Assembly (NCBI GenBank): GCA_965656715.1
Contig: CBFHLR010000007.1
Coordinates: 1-64,000, forward strand
Source: Coraliomargarita sp965656715
Lineage (GTDB): Bacteria > Verrucomicrobiota > Verrucomicrobiia > Opitutales > Coraliomargaritaceae
Length of the DNA stretch: 64,000 nucleotides
Direction: 5' to 3'
A program made the translations under genes and the position numbers. The notes beneath the pieces were generated by a model that did no database searches, had not been told where the DNA came from, and saw nothing but the letters and a program-made list of their open reading frames with translations. Positions 50,636 through 63,421 of the stretch are shown here, piece after piece. Position 1 is the first letter of the stretch, and every line of letters begins with the position of its first letter.

Positions 50636-51718
50636 ATGGAAAAGTCCTATACTATCGGCGATAAAACCTTCGTTCTCGACCAAGCAAAAGCGGAAGAGGC
50701 CTTTAATGCGAAAAAGGTCATTAATGGTAAGGATACGATGTTCTTCAACATCCTGCCGCTGAAGTATCAGTGGGCATATGATCTGTATAAGACCATGAAG
50801 AACAACCACTGGGAGCCAGAGGACATTCCGATGCAGAAGGATGTCGAGCTTTGGCGCAGCAGTGAGCTCTCCGACGCGGAGCGCTGGATCATTAAAATGG
50901 CAATCGGCTATTTCTCCGCAGCAGAGGGTATTGTCGGTGACAATATCCAGCACGTGACTCGCGAATTGGTCACCGCTCCCGAGCTGAAGCTGTTGCTCGG
51001 TCGCCACGCGCACGAAGAAAACATCCACGCAGACTCGCTGGTATACATGATCAGCTCCCTGGGCATCAACCCGCACGAGTGTGAGGCAATGTTTGAAGAC
51101 ATTCCTACCATCGAGAAGAAAACCAACTTCGTGGTTAGCAACTCCCGTGCGCTCCGTCGTGACATGAACTTGGAGACCACAGAGGACAAGCAAGCGTTCA
51201 CCAAGAACATGTTCCTCTTTGGACAGTGTATGGAAGGCACCCAGTTCTACGGTCTCTTCGGTATGGTGCTTTCGCTTTACCGCCAGAACAAGTTCCCTGG
51301 TATCGGCCAAATGTTCCGCTACACGCTGCGCGACGAGTCGAACCACATCGAAGTGTTCCGCAACCTGATCATGGATCTGGTCGAAGAGAACGAAGATGTC
51401 TGGACTCCTGAATTTAAAGAAGAGCTCCGCGACCTAATGCGTGAGGCGGTTTCTCTGGAGAAGGAATTCATCCGCGACTGCCTGCCAGTGAACTCGGTTG
51501 GGCTCAGCGCTGATGAGTTTTGCCAATACATTGATTACATCGCGGACCGCCGTCTCGAGGACGTTGGTTTGGCTCCAATTGGTAATGGTGCAGAAAACCC
51601 ATTCCCATGGTTGGCCGAGATGATGGATATCAAGAAGGAGCAAAATTTCTTTGAAGGACGCGTCACCGAATACCAGAAGGCATCTGCCCTCGGCCAAGTC
51701 GACGACGACGAACTTTAA
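50636..51718 (+). CDS. nrdB: ribonucleoside-diphosphate reductase beta subunit, class Ic-like
   Basis: 360 residues. Makes the radical cofactor for deoxyribonucleotide synthesis. Metal ligands by alignment to R2: E97 (in FSAAEGIVGDNI), E128 and H131 (in HEENIHADSLVYMI), E200 (CMEGTQFY), E234 and H237 (RDESNHIEVF). The position of the radical Tyr (Tyr122 of E. coli) is Leu135. The first ligand is Glu, not Asp. Both features match the class Ic type of Chlamydia, which uses a Mn/Fe centre instead of a Tyr radical; here Leu replaces the Phe of Chlamydia. NrdR boxes lie upstream; nrdA follows at 106 bp. Confidence 0.94.
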   Translation: MEKSYTIGDKTFVLDQAKAEEAFNAKKVINGKDTMFFNILPLKYQWAYDLYKTMKNNHWEPEDIPMQKDVELWRSSELSDAERWIIKMAIGYFSAAEGIVGDNIQHVTRELVTAPELKLLLGRHAHEENIHADSLVYMISSLGINPHECEAMFEDIPTIEKKTNFVVSNSRALRRDMNLETTEDKQAFTKNMFLFGQCMEGTQFYGLFGMVLSLYRQNKFPGIGQMFRYTLRDESNHIEVFRNLIMDLVEENEDVWTPEFKEELRDLMREAVSLEKEFIRDCLPVNSVGLSADEFCQYIDYIADRRLEDVGLAPIGNGAENPFPWLAEMMDIKKEQNFFEGRVTEYQKASALGQVDDDEL

Positions 51719-51824
51719 TACGGATTCAACATTTTACCAAGTTGCGGTGCGTTTACTTCCGCAATTTGTGCACACTGCCCCCGCCGACCGAAAACGACAA
51801 AATTCTACCACAAACGACTAACTA

Positions 51825-55067
<3,243 letters not shown>

Positions 55068-55072
55068 GAATG

Positions 55073-55140
55073 AGGGCTGAAAGCTGAAACTTGAAACCTG
55101 AGTGGTAAAACTGACTCAGTATTCAAATTCAAGTTTACGC
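55073..55140. repeat. degenerate 7-bp tract with inverted continuation
   Basis: Units CTGA/AAGCTGA/AACTTGA/AACCTGA at 55076-55101. An inverted sequence then ends in TTCAAGTTT at about 55128-55136, so AAACTTGAA..CTGAG pairs with CTCAG..TTCAAGTTT. No gene. Confidence 0.55.
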
Positions 55141-55215
55141 CTTCTCTTTGACAACTCTCCTTAGTGTTTAGTGTCGCGTGTGTTGAGCGCGGGATTAATA
55201 AACAACAGCTACAGA

Positions 55216-55250
55216 GGCCGCCTCCGTTGATCGGGGGCGGTCTTTTGTTG
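55216..55250 (+). terminator. Rho-independent terminator of nrdA
   Basis: GGCCGCCTCCG, a 4-nt loop and CGGGGGCGGTC followed by TTTTGTTG. It is about 150 bp after the nrdA stop. Confidence 0.75.
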
Positions 55251-55304
55251 TGTCGGGGCGCTACTTGACGCGCCCGCTCTAGCTGAGTGCTGATCCTTTG
55301 GCGA

Positions 55305-55320
55305 GCGTGCGAACGCACGC
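55305..55320. repeat. short perfect inverted repeat
   Basis: GCGTGCG, AA, CGCACGC. REP-like fragment between nrdA and the HAD gene. Confidence 0.5.
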
Positions 55321-55366
55321 CCCTACATGCTTGCGTTTGTTGATTTTCGGAATCTAGTGAGCCTCC

Positions 55367-56218
55367 ATGAATCCAGCAGATATACGTGTTCTGTATCAAG
55401 ATGTAGATGGATGCCTGAATCCCGAAGATGGCGAGCCGTTTGGTGTTGAACTCGACTGGGAGCCGACGGCGTCGCAGGTTGCGATGCTTGGGAAATTGAG
55501 TGACGCGATCGACGCTTCGCCCATTGAGCATTGGGTCATCAATACGGGACGGCACTGGGATATGTTCGGTAACATCGCGCGGCATCTGCCGACTCCGAAG
55601 TTACGCTACTTTCTGCTCGAGCATGCCTGTGTGCTTTACGATCGGGAGCGTGAGAGGTATCTCGATCTAGAACAGATCGCCATTACGGCGGACCTGACTG
55701 ACCTGGCCAAACGTTACGCAAGCCTGCACACTGTGGAAAAGTTGCTCAACTGGTATGATACTCCAGGTCGGGCAGCTTTAGAGCAGGAGTTTGGTGTTCA
55801 ACTTCCGCGCTTAGATAAAAAGGCCAACTTGAGTTTCGAAGTGCCCGAGGGTGTTGATGGAGATGAACTCTTGCGAAATGCTGAGGCAAAGATCCGTAGT
55901 GATTTTTCGGATACAGAATGCGCCTGTATGGAATTCTTTCGCTCGGATCGCTTCGTTGATATCATCCCAGGTATCCACAAATTGGATGGCATTGAGTTGA
56001 TGACTGCCTTTCTGGGAACGAGCAAAGAGCAGTCGCTGGCGATGGGGGATTTTCTAAATGACCTTCCGGTATTTGAGGCTTTTGCTAATGTGCTTTGTCC
56101 AGCGAATGCGCACACACGCATCATCGAGTTAACAAAGTCTAAGGGCGCAAGCGGTATTGCCTCCGAATATTCTTACGGAGCTGCATTGCTGAACTTTTTA
56201 GAACAGGTCAAGGGGTAG
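55367..56218 (+). CDS. HAD-superfamily hydrolase
   Basis: 283 residues. HAD motif I is YQDVDGCLNP with D12 and D14, motif II is within HWVINTGRHWDMF, and motif IV is MGDFLNDLPVF. The inserted cap domain lies between about 75 and 205 and is of the C2 type seen in Cof/sugar-phosphate phosphatases. It probably dephosphorylates a small phosphorylated metabolite; the substrate is not deducible. Monocistronic. Confidence 0.83.
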   Translation: MNPADIRVLYQDVDGCLNPEDGEPFGVELDWEPTASQVAMLGKLSDAIDASPIEHWVINTGRHWDMFGNIARHLPTPKLRYFLLEHACVLYDRERERYLDLEQIAITADLTDLAKRYASLHTVEKLLNWYDTPGRAALEQEFGVQLPRLDKKANLSFEVPEGVDGDELLRNAEAKIRSDFSDTECACMEFFRSDRFVDIIPGIHKLDGIELMTAFLGTSKEQSLAMGDFLNDLPVFEAFANVLCPANAHTRIIELTKSKGASGIASEYSYGAALLNFLEQVKG

Positions 56219-56285
56219 GGTTTGTTATCCCTAACGAACCGCCACGATGGTTGCGCTGCGGATCGATAAGGATATCGACCCCTAC

Positions 56286-57560
56286 CTACGCCTTAATCTG
56301 CCCCTCGCCGTGGATGACGTATTTGTAGGTGCAGAGCTCGTTGAGACCCATGGGGCCACGAGCGTGGAGGCGGTCGGTGGAGATGCCGATCTCGGCGCCC
56401 AGGCCGAATTCAAATCCGTCGGAGAAGCGTGTGGTCGCGTTGTGGAAGACCGCGGCTGAATCGACGCCTGCCAGGAACTGCTTGGCTGCTGCGTCGTCGT
56501 TGGTGACGATGCTCTCGGTGTGGCCGGAACTGTTGGCGTTGATTAAGTCGATGGCTGCCTTGGTGTCGGGCACGATTGCGATCGAGATGATCAAGTCTGT
56601 ATATTCGGTTGCGAAGTCTTCAGCGGTGGCATCGACCAGTGGCAAGCCGGTGCCTGTGAGTAGCGCCTTGGCATGCTCGTCGAGACGGAGCTCGACGCCC
56701 TTGTCGTGTAAGGCTTTCGCGAGACGTGGGAGCTGTGCGGATGCGTCTTGGTGAACGAGGAGATTCTCAGCTGCGTTGCAGACGCTGGGGCGCTGTGTCT
56801 TGGAGTTGATGACGATGGCTTCGGCCATGTCGGCATCGGCTGCTGCATCGATATACACTGAGCAGACGCCAGTGTAGTGCTTAATGACAGGGATGCGGCT
56901 GTTCTCGACGGTGAAGCGGATCAGGCTTTCACCACCGCGTGGGATGATGCAGTGGATCGTGTCGTCTTGCTTGAGCAGGACGTTGAGTGCCCAACGGTCG
57001 GTGGTTGGAATGAACTGCACGGCGTCCTCATGGATGCCGGACTCACGCAGCGCGCCTTGAATGATCTCGGCGAGCTTCATGTTGGAGTGGAAGGCTTCCT
57101 TGCCACCACGGAGAATGGAGGCGTTGCCGGACTTGAGGCAGAGCACGGCACAGTCGACGGTTACGTTCGGACGGGACTCGTAGATGATGCCGATTACGCC
57201 CATCGGCACGCGGATTTTACGCAGGTCAAATCCGCGAGGTGGGCTGAGGCGTTCGATCTCTTCGCCGACAGGGTCGGCCAGTGCTGCAACTTGACGCACG
57301 CCTTCGGCCATAGCTTCGATGCGTTCAGGTGTGAAGGTCAGACGCTCGGTCATTGGACCTGAGAGCTCCATGGCCTTGGCTGCCTCAAGGTCGAGCGCGT
57401 TGGCTTCGAGGATCGAGTCGGTTGATGCCACCAGTTGATCCGCCAGTAGGTTGAGGAACTGGTTCTTGGTTTCGGTCGTCAGTGTCGCGAGTTCCAGCGA
57501 TGCGGCACGCGCGCGCTGAGCGATGTCGACGACAAGTTCTGAGATTTGATCGGTGTTCAT
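56286..57560 (-). CDS. proA: gamma-glutamyl phosphate reductase
   Basis: 424 residues. Second step of proline synthesis, reducing glutamyl-5-phosphate to the semialdehyde with NADPH. Motifs include RVPMGVIGIIYESRPNVT, LCLKSGNASILRGGKEA and RPSVCNAAENLLVH with the catalytic Cys, then GLGAEIGISTDRLHARGPMG near the end. Length fits the family. No proB beside it. A short repeat region separates it from the PfkB-family gene upstream on the same strand. Confidence 0.96.
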   Translation of the reverse strand: MNTDQISELVVDIAQRARAASLELATLTTETKNQFLNLLADQLVASTDSILEANALDLEAAKAMELSGPMTERLTFTPERIEAMAEGVRQVAALADPVGEEIERLSPPRGFDLRKIRVPMGVIGIIYESRPNVTVDCAVLCLKSGNASILRGGKEAFHSNMKLAEIIQGALRESGIHEDAVQFIPTTDRWALNVLLKQDDTIHCIIPRGGESLIRFTVENSRIPVIKHYTGVCSVYIDAAADADMAEAIVINSKTQRPSVCNAAENLLVHQDASAQLPRLAKALHDKGVELRLDEHAKALLTGTGLPLVDATAEDFATEYTDLIISIAIVPDTKAAIDLINANSSGHTESIVTNDDAAAKQFLAGVDSAAVFHNATTRFSDGFEFGLGAEIGISTDRLHARGPMGLNELCTYKYVIHGEGQIKA

Positions 57561-57563
57561 GTT

Positions 57564-57605
57564 GAGATGCGAGATGCGGGATACGTGATGCGAGATGCGG
57601 GGAAG
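57564..57605. repeat. degenerate tandem tract, 7-bp period
   Basis: Heptamers GAGATGC, GAGATGC, GGGATAC, GTGATGC, GAGATGC and GGGGAAG are followed by a CCAGAC/GTCTGG hairpin at about 57619-57634. Lies just upstream of proA. Confidence 0.7.
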
Positions 57606-57656
57606 TGGCTTGGAGGCCAGACGGGAGTCTGGCGATCCCGGGGTGGCGATCTCGGG

Positions 57657-58637
<981 letters not shown>

Positions 58638-58671
58638 GCTTGGATTGAAATGGATTAGGGGGGAGCAAATA

Positions 58672-58709
58672 CAAAAAAGCCGCCAATCCAAGAGGAAAGG
58701 CGGCCTTTG
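58672..58709 (-). terminator. Rho-independent terminator of the DUF3568-like gene
   Basis: The minus strand reads AAAGGCCGCC, a loop, GGCGGCTTTTTT. It is 16 bp from the stop of the lipoprotein gene. Confidence 0.85.
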
Positions 58710-58724
58710 AAAATGCTTGAGCGA

Positions 58725-59117
58725 TTAGATCGCGTCGCGGATCGCAGCGTAGATGGTTTGCGATTCTGCGAGGTTGCCGAACTTGCCGACGCGGATACGG
58801 ATTTCGGTCTGGCCTTCTTCGAGCTGCTTCAGGCGGATCGTTACCTTCTCGTCGCCAACCTTACGAGCGTAAATGGTGATGGAGGTCTCCTTGTGAAGCT
58901 CGCCGGTGCGGTAGTAACCAAGGTCGTCAATTTTTCTGATTGCAGTGCGGAAGACATCGCCAACTAGACCGTCAACTGGGCCACGGAAGTAACCTGCTTG
59001 ATAGGTCGCTGTCTGGTCTTGGCCGGACTGCGGATCGATTGCAACAGAGGTCTGGCAACCGGTGAAAACCATTGTGAGGAGCGCGAAGAATGCGACGAGT
59101 GTTGCTTTTACTTTCAT
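58725..59117 (-). CDS. DUF3568-like lipoprotein
   Basis: 130 residues from the ATG at 59117. Signal peptide with lipobox MVFTGC. The mature domain has GYFRGPVDGLVGDVFRTAI followed by DDLGYY and then KVTIRLKQLEEGQTEIRIRV, the layout of DUF3568 proteins. Function unknown. The 5' neighbour on the same strand is a proline-rich membrane protein 39 bp upstream, so they may share a transcript. Confidence 0.78.
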   Translation of the reverse strand: MKVKATLVAFFALLTMVFTGCQTSVAIDPQSGQDQTATYQAGYFRGPVDGLVGDVFRTAIRKIDDLGYYRTGELHKETSITIYARKVGDEKVTIRLKQLEEGQTEIRIRVGKFGNLAESQTIYAAIRDAI

Positions 59118-59156
59118 AGTTGGCGTCATTTAGAAACGATTTTTCACAAAGTGCAA

Positions 59157-60086
59157 TCAGAAGCTTTTGACATAAGTGACTTCATTGCGATCTTTAAACA
59201 CGAGCTTGCCGTCTTTCGTTCCGAGAAAGATTAGATCAGTCGTGGGGTCGACCACGTCACCGATTCGGTAGTTCTCGTTGTTCAACATGACGCGGGCTTT
59301 GGCTCCGCTGCGGACCATGCCAATGTTGGCGGAGGATAAAAATGACGAGACGCTGGTGCGTAGGTCGCCTGTTTGAATTGTTGGTGCGGTCGCCTCGGCC
59401 GTTGGTTCTGCTGCGGTGACTTCGGTTATATCTACAGGGGGTGCGACGGGGACGGAGCTCTCACCTGTGATGGTTTCCATATTAGTTATAGGAACCTGAT
59501 CGATGGTGGCCTGTGTGCGTTCGATTGGATTCTTGGGCTCGGTCGCCGGGGCGACTTCTACTGGTTCGGAGGGCTGACTTTCTCCCCCAGATTGTAGGAA
59601 CATCTCCCAAATGGTGTAACCGCCGCCCCCGAAGATGAGTATGAGGACGGTGATGAGTGCGATGCTGGTGCCGATGCCGTTACGAGCTTTTGGCGCCTTT
59701 TCTGAGGCAGCGCTGGCTTGTAGGCTTTTTTGTAGGAGTTGTTCGGCACCTTCTGGTGCGCGCTCATCGAGGCGGTTTTGGAGCCCAGGGGCTAGTTCCG
59801 GCTCAGCTTTTGGCTTTCGGGCTGGTGCTGTAAGAGGGGGAGGGGTTGGTTTAGGCTCTGGTGGTGTGGATGATATCTCGGATGCCTTGATGCTGTTCTC
59901 CTCTTTCGGTTGTTGGAGAGTTGGCTTAGTTAGTGGCTTTACGGGGATGTCCTTCGGAGCAGGCTCACTCAGTGCCGCAGTTGGGGGAGGGTTTAATGTT
60001 GGTTTTGGAGTCTCGGCCTCAGCCGATGTCTGCGGGCGCTGTAATTTAAGCTTAGGCTGTGGCTTGCTTGAGGAGTCGTCAGTCAT
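59157..60086 (-). CDS. proline-rich single-pass membrane protein
   Basis: 309 residues. The first 130 are disordered, rich in Pro, Lys, Glu and Ala (PKLKLQRPQTSAEAETPKP). One helix at about 140-163 follows, with a Gly-rich GGGGYTIWEMF end. A second low-complexity linker leads to a small C-terminal beta domain (KARVMLNNENYRIGDVVDP, then LIFLGTKDGKLVFKDRNEVTYV) resembling PilP/GspC-like or SH3-like folds. That comparison is weak. I do not recognise the family. A cell-envelope adaptor role is possible. Confidence 0.65.
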   Translation of the reverse strand: MTDDSSSKPQPKLKLQRPQTSAEAETPKPTLNPPPTAALSEPAPKDIPVKPLTKPTLQQPKEENSIKASEISSTPPEPKPTPPPLTAPARKPKAEPELAPGLQNRLDERAPEGAEQLLQKSLQASAASEKAPKARNGIGTSIALITVLILIFGGGGYTIWEMFLQSGGESQPSEPVEVAPATEPKNPIERTQATIDQVPITNMETITGESSVPVAPPVDITEVTAAEPTAEATAPTIQTGDLRTSVSSFLSSANIGMVRSGAKARVMLNNENYRIGDVVDPTTDLIFLGTKDGKLVFKDRNEVTYVKSF

Positions 60087-60213
60087 TGATCAAAAGTCAG
60101 AATTAAGCTGCTAAAACTAACTGTGGTCTAAGGCTAAGCAAACTGAAACCCTGTTGCTTGGCGATTTCATAGCCTCTTTACAGGTCGATTGAGCAGGCTG
60201 TAAAAATCGCCCA

Positions 60214-60251
60214 CAGTAAAGCCCGCCCCCCGAGTGGGAGACGGGCTACTG
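60214..60251. other. hairpin in the divergent promoter region before ribE
   Basis: CAGTA..AGCCCG pairs with CGGGCT..TACTG. The region 60087-60398 holds this hairpin and an inverted repeat CAGTGA/TCACTG at 60281-60296, but no gene. It lacks the conserved FMN-riboswitch blocks. Confidence 0.5.
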
Positions 60252-60398
60252 CTAACCTTATTAACCCTAACTAACATACAGTGAATACTCACTGAACATT
60301 GAATAAGAGTATACATATCGGGCTTTGTTCCCTAGCATTACAGAAAATTTCGTTTTTTTTGAGGCGACAGTTTCAGTTGGGCTTGTTTGGATGCGTGC

Positions 60399-60992
60399 AT
60401 GTTTACCGGAATTGTCGAAGAAACTGGAAAAGTGATCTCGTTCGTGGAGCAGGAAAGTGCTTGGCGACTGGTTTTGGAGGCGCATGTGGTCACTCAGGGC
60501 CTGCAACTGGGCGATAGTGTCGCAGTGAATGGTTGCTGCCTGACGGCGGTCGAATTTACCGAAGATCGTATTGAGTTCGACCTGCTCGCTGAAAGTGTGC
60601 GACTGACTTCTATTCAGGGAGTCGGTCCTGGCGGCAGAGTGAATTTGGAGCGTGCGCTCCTGCCGACGACTCGTATGGGCGGGCATTTTGTTTCGGGCCA
60701 TGTGGATGGCACGGGTGTGATTGAATCGATTGAGTCGCGCGGAAAAGATTTTTACTTACGCATTAAGCCGGAGGCCGAAATGTTACGCTACATCGTGAGC
60801 AAGGGCTGCATTGCGATTGACGGTATTTCGCTGACAGTTGCAGAGGTCGACGAAACTAGTTTCGCTATTTGGCTGATCCCTCACACGATGGAGGTCACGA
60901 ATCTGCACACTAAGCAGTTGGGAGATCTGGTGAATCTTGAATACGACTTAGTCGCGAAATACGTCGAGAAGCTGTTCGCACCGAAAGTGTAG
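60399..60992 (+). CDS. ribE: riboflavin synthase, alpha chain
   Basis: 197 residues from the ATG at 60399, giving the family start MFTGIVEETGKV. Dismutates 6,7-dimethyl-8-ribityllumazine to riboflavin. Two tandem lumazine-binding barrels are seen: GDSVAVNGCCLTAVEF with MGGHFVSGHVDGTG, and KGCIAIDGISLTVAEVDE with IPHTMEVTNL. No other rib gene or FMN-riboswitch-like sequence adjoins it. Confidence 0.96.
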   Translation: MFTGIVEETGKVISFVEQESAWRLVLEAHVVTQGLQLGDSVAVNGCCLTAVEFTEDRIEFDLLAESVRLTSIQGVGPGGRVNLERALLPTTRMGGHFVSGHVDGTGVIESIESRGKDFYLRIKPEAEMLRYIVSKGCIAIDGISLTVAEVDETSFAIWLIPHTMEVTNLHTKQLGDLVNLEYDLVAKYVEKLFAPKV

Positions 60993-61046
60993 CTCAATGT
61001 GGATGCCCGGTTTGGTCCCGAATGCGTGGGCGTTTTCGCTATGGAC

Positions 61047-61760
61047 CTACTTGTTTACTTCCCAGGGCTCGGTGCGCATGACTGAGGAAGGCAGTGCTGT
61101 TTGCGAAATGATTCGTCCGCCTTTGTAGACGCGAACCCAGCACCCCGCCAATTCGTCCTTAGACTGCTTGCTTCCACCATTGGTATAATACCAGCCTTCC
61201 TTGAGCTTGCTGGAACTCATTTTGAATTTTTTCGTCTGGTGGGTGAACTTTTGATCCGGAGCAAGTGATGCCAAGTTGAAATTGCTGTTGTCGCGCTGTA
61301 GTTTCCCTTGATCTTTCTGAGTCGCGGCGACTGCTTCATCGAACATGAAGATGATATATTTAACTTCGAGGCCGGTTACGTCCCCACGAGTTTCGTTTGT
61401 GACCGATATTTCGTAGCCTTCCATCCAACTTTTGGTGCTGGTTGATAGGCTACTGCTTTTACTTCGATCTCCGTTCACTCGGCGGATTTTAACGTCCAGT
61501 GCGTCGTGATGCGAGAGGCGGTTCATTTCATCCCAGCTTTTGATGAAATTTTGGTCCGCCTTGGAGAACGTATCCACGGTGACCGTGAAGTTTCTTCCAT
61601 CTGCTTTGCGTTTAATGGTGACCTCATTGGCGCTGACGCGCTGGATGGCTGCGACCATTTCGCGTCCATCCAAACTGGTGAAGGTTCTGTATTCGCTATT
61701 AGCCCAAGTTGCTGAAAGTATTAAAAATAGTCCAAGTATAAGTGCGTAAGCCTTTTTCAT
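61047..61760 (-). CDS. exported protein with SHD1-like domain
   Basis: 237 residues from the ATG at 61760 with a signal peptide (MKKAYALILGLFLILSATWA). Residues about 22-75 form an SHD1-like unit (YRTFTSLDGREMVAAIQRVS, then EVTIKRKADGRNFTVTVDTF, then QNFIKSW). The rest is a beta-rich domain (EGYEISVTNETRGDVTGLEV, with KYIIFMFDE) that reads like an immunoglobulin-type fold. Same first domain as the protein at 34157. Function unknown, periplasmic by signal. A longer upstream start (61865) would place non-signal residues before the signal. Confidence 0.7.
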   Translation of the reverse strand: MKKAYALILGLFLILSATWANSEYRTFTSLDGREMVAAIQRVSANEVTIKRKADGRNFTVTVDTFSKADQNFIKSWDEMNRLSHHDALDVKIRRVNGDRSKSSSLSTSTKSWMEGYEISVTNETRGDVTGLEVKYIIFMFDEAVAATQKDQGKLQRDNSNFNLASLAPDQKFTHQTKKFKMSSSKLKEGWYYTNGGSKQSKDELAGCWVRVYKGGRIISQTALPSSVMRTEPWEVNK

Positions 61761-61870
61761 CGGGGTCGTTTTAGTTTCGCCCATTAGGTGAGGCAAGATG
61801 AAACCATAGTCGCTTGATCGGAAATTGTCTTTATGTTTTGGGGAGAGGATGAACTGACCCCACAATATGG

Positions 61871-62266
61871 CTATTTGATTTTGCTGAAGCGGGCGAGTGT
61901 CTCGCCGTTACGCTTGATGGTAACACCGCCTCCTACGCTGCGTGAGATCTCGCTATTTTGGAAGATCGACAGCAAACGGGCTTCCAGTTGCTGAACTTCG
62001 GCATTGGACGGACGCTTGGAGTAAACGAGCTTGCCGATTCGTTTATCGCGTATCAGTGCAGTCCATTGGTTGACTACCGCTTTACCATAGATGGTATTCT
62101 CACGGATCTGCATCGATGCGAAGGACTCTTCATCTGAGAGTGAAACGTCCTGAAGCTTTACAAGTTTGTAGTTGCCGTCGAACTTGCCGGCCGATTTGTC
62201 CGACGAAGCGCAACCGACAAATAGGCAGAACAACAGAGCGACGAAAATGGTATAAGCTCGATTCAT
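61871..62266 (-). CDS. lipoprotein with META/HslJ-like domain
   Basis: 131 residues from the ATG at 62266. Lipoprotein signal with lipobox LFVGC. The mature part reads GNYKLVKLQDVSLSDEESFA, SMQIRENTIYGKAVVNQW, EARLLSIFQNSEISRSVGGG and VTIKRNGETLARFSK, the strand order of META/HslJ-type domains. This is similarity of pattern, not confirmed. It lies between the SHD1-like gene and acr3, all on the minus strand. Confidence 0.6.
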   Translation of the reverse strand: MNRAYTIFVALLFCLFVGCASSDKSAGKFDGNYKLVKLQDVSLSDEESFASMQIRENTIYGKAVVNQWTALIRDKRIGKLVYSKRPSNAEVQQLEARLLSIFQNSEISRSVGGGVTIKRNGETLARFSKIK

Positions 62267-62306
62267 GAGCCTTTTAGTAGGGATCGCTGAGACTCTGCGC
62301 AATACT

Positions 62307-63368
62307 CTAACTAAAGAGTTGTTTGCGGAACCAGAAGGCGACGTTGACCAATGCAATCATCACCGGAACTTCTACCAGAGGCCCAATCACGGCAGCAAAG
62401 GCGGCACCACTGCTGATGCCGAAGACGGCGACGGCCACAGCAATCGCGAGTTCGAAGTTGTTACTAGCAGCAGTGAAGCTGAGTGTGACACTTTGCTTGT
62501 AGTCGGCGCCGACCCATTTGCCCATCAGGAAGCTGATGACGAACATGATCACAAAGTAGATCGTCAGGGGCACCGCAATGCGCAGCACGTCGAGTGGCAG
62601 CGCTAGGATCTTTTCTCCCTTGAAGCTGAACATCAGCACGATGGTAAACAGCAGGGCAATCAGCGTCAGTGGGCTGATTTTCGGGATGAACTTGGTTTCA
62701 TACCAATCTCGGCCTTTCAGCTTCACACCAATGAAGCGCGTGAGCATGCCGCCGATGAAGGGGATGCCCAAATAGATAAATACACTGATTGCGACTTCCG
62801 CCATGGTGATGGCCACGACGCTACCTTCGAGGCCGAAGACCTCTGGTAGGAAGGTCATAAATACCCAGGCATAGACGCTGAAGAAGATGATCTGGAACAT
62901 GCTGTTGAAGGCGACGAGGCCCGCAGCGTATTCGTTGTCACCCTCGGCAAGCTCATTCCAGACGATCACCATCGCGATGCAGCGCGCCAGTCCGATCAGG
63001 ATCACACCGGTCATGTATTCGGGATAATCCCGCAGGAACAGGATCGCCAAGACAAACATCAACACTGGCCCGATGAGCCAGTTTTGCACCAGCGACAGTG
63101 TTAGCACCTTGAGGTTGCGGAACACCCGTGGCATTTCTTCGTAGCGCACTTTCGCCAGCGGCGGATACATCATCACGATCAAGCCGATCGCGATCGGAAT
63201 ATTGGTCGTGCCGACTTGGAATGTGTTGAGGAACTCATCGGCACCTTCAAAGAGGGCGCCGATCGCAACACCAGCCGCCATGGCGAGAAAGATCCAGAGT
63301 GTCAAAAAGCGATCCAGGAAGCCGAGCTTCTTGCCGCAGGGTGTGCAATCGGAGGGATTGGTAGTCAT
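62307..63368 (-). CDS. acr3: arsenite efflux transporter, ACR3 family
   Basis: 353 residues with about ten hydrophobic helices. Exports arsenite from the cytoplasm driven by the membrane potential. The conserved Cys is in LIGLARCIAMVIVWNELA (helix 4), and the later TAASNNFELAIAVAVAVFG (helix 9) is an ACR3 hallmark. The N-terminus has a CTPCGKK Cys pair which is not essential in the family. It lies 53 bp from an ArsG-like permease gene; no arsR or arsC is in view, though they may be past the right edge. Confidence 0.95.
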   Translation of the reverse strand: MTTNPSDCTPCGKKLGFLDRFLTLWIFLAMAAGVAIGALFEGADEFLNTFQVGTTNIPIAIGLIVMMYPPLAKVRYEEMPRVFRNLKVLTLSLVQNWLIGPVLMFVLAILFLRDYPEYMTGVILIGLARCIAMVIVWNELAEGDNEYAAGLVAFNSMFQIIFFSVYAWVFMTFLPEVFGLEGSVVAITMAEVAISVFIYLGIPFIGGMLTRFIGVKLKGRDWYETKFIPKISPLTLIALLFTIVLMFSFKGEKILALPLDVLRIAVPLTIYFVIMFVISFLMGKWVGADYKQSVTLSFTAASNNFELAIAVAVAVFGISSGAAFAAVIGPLVEVPVMIALVNVAFWFRKQLFS

Positions 63369-63421
63369 GAGATGTAAGTAGGTTGTCCGCAGAGTGTAAT
63401 GCGGGCGTTGATCTGAAATGC

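Noticed and set aside
60087..60398. FMN riboswitch upstream of ribE
   Set aside because: The conserved RFN blocks are not present. Only a GC-rich hairpin and a short inverted repeat are seen.
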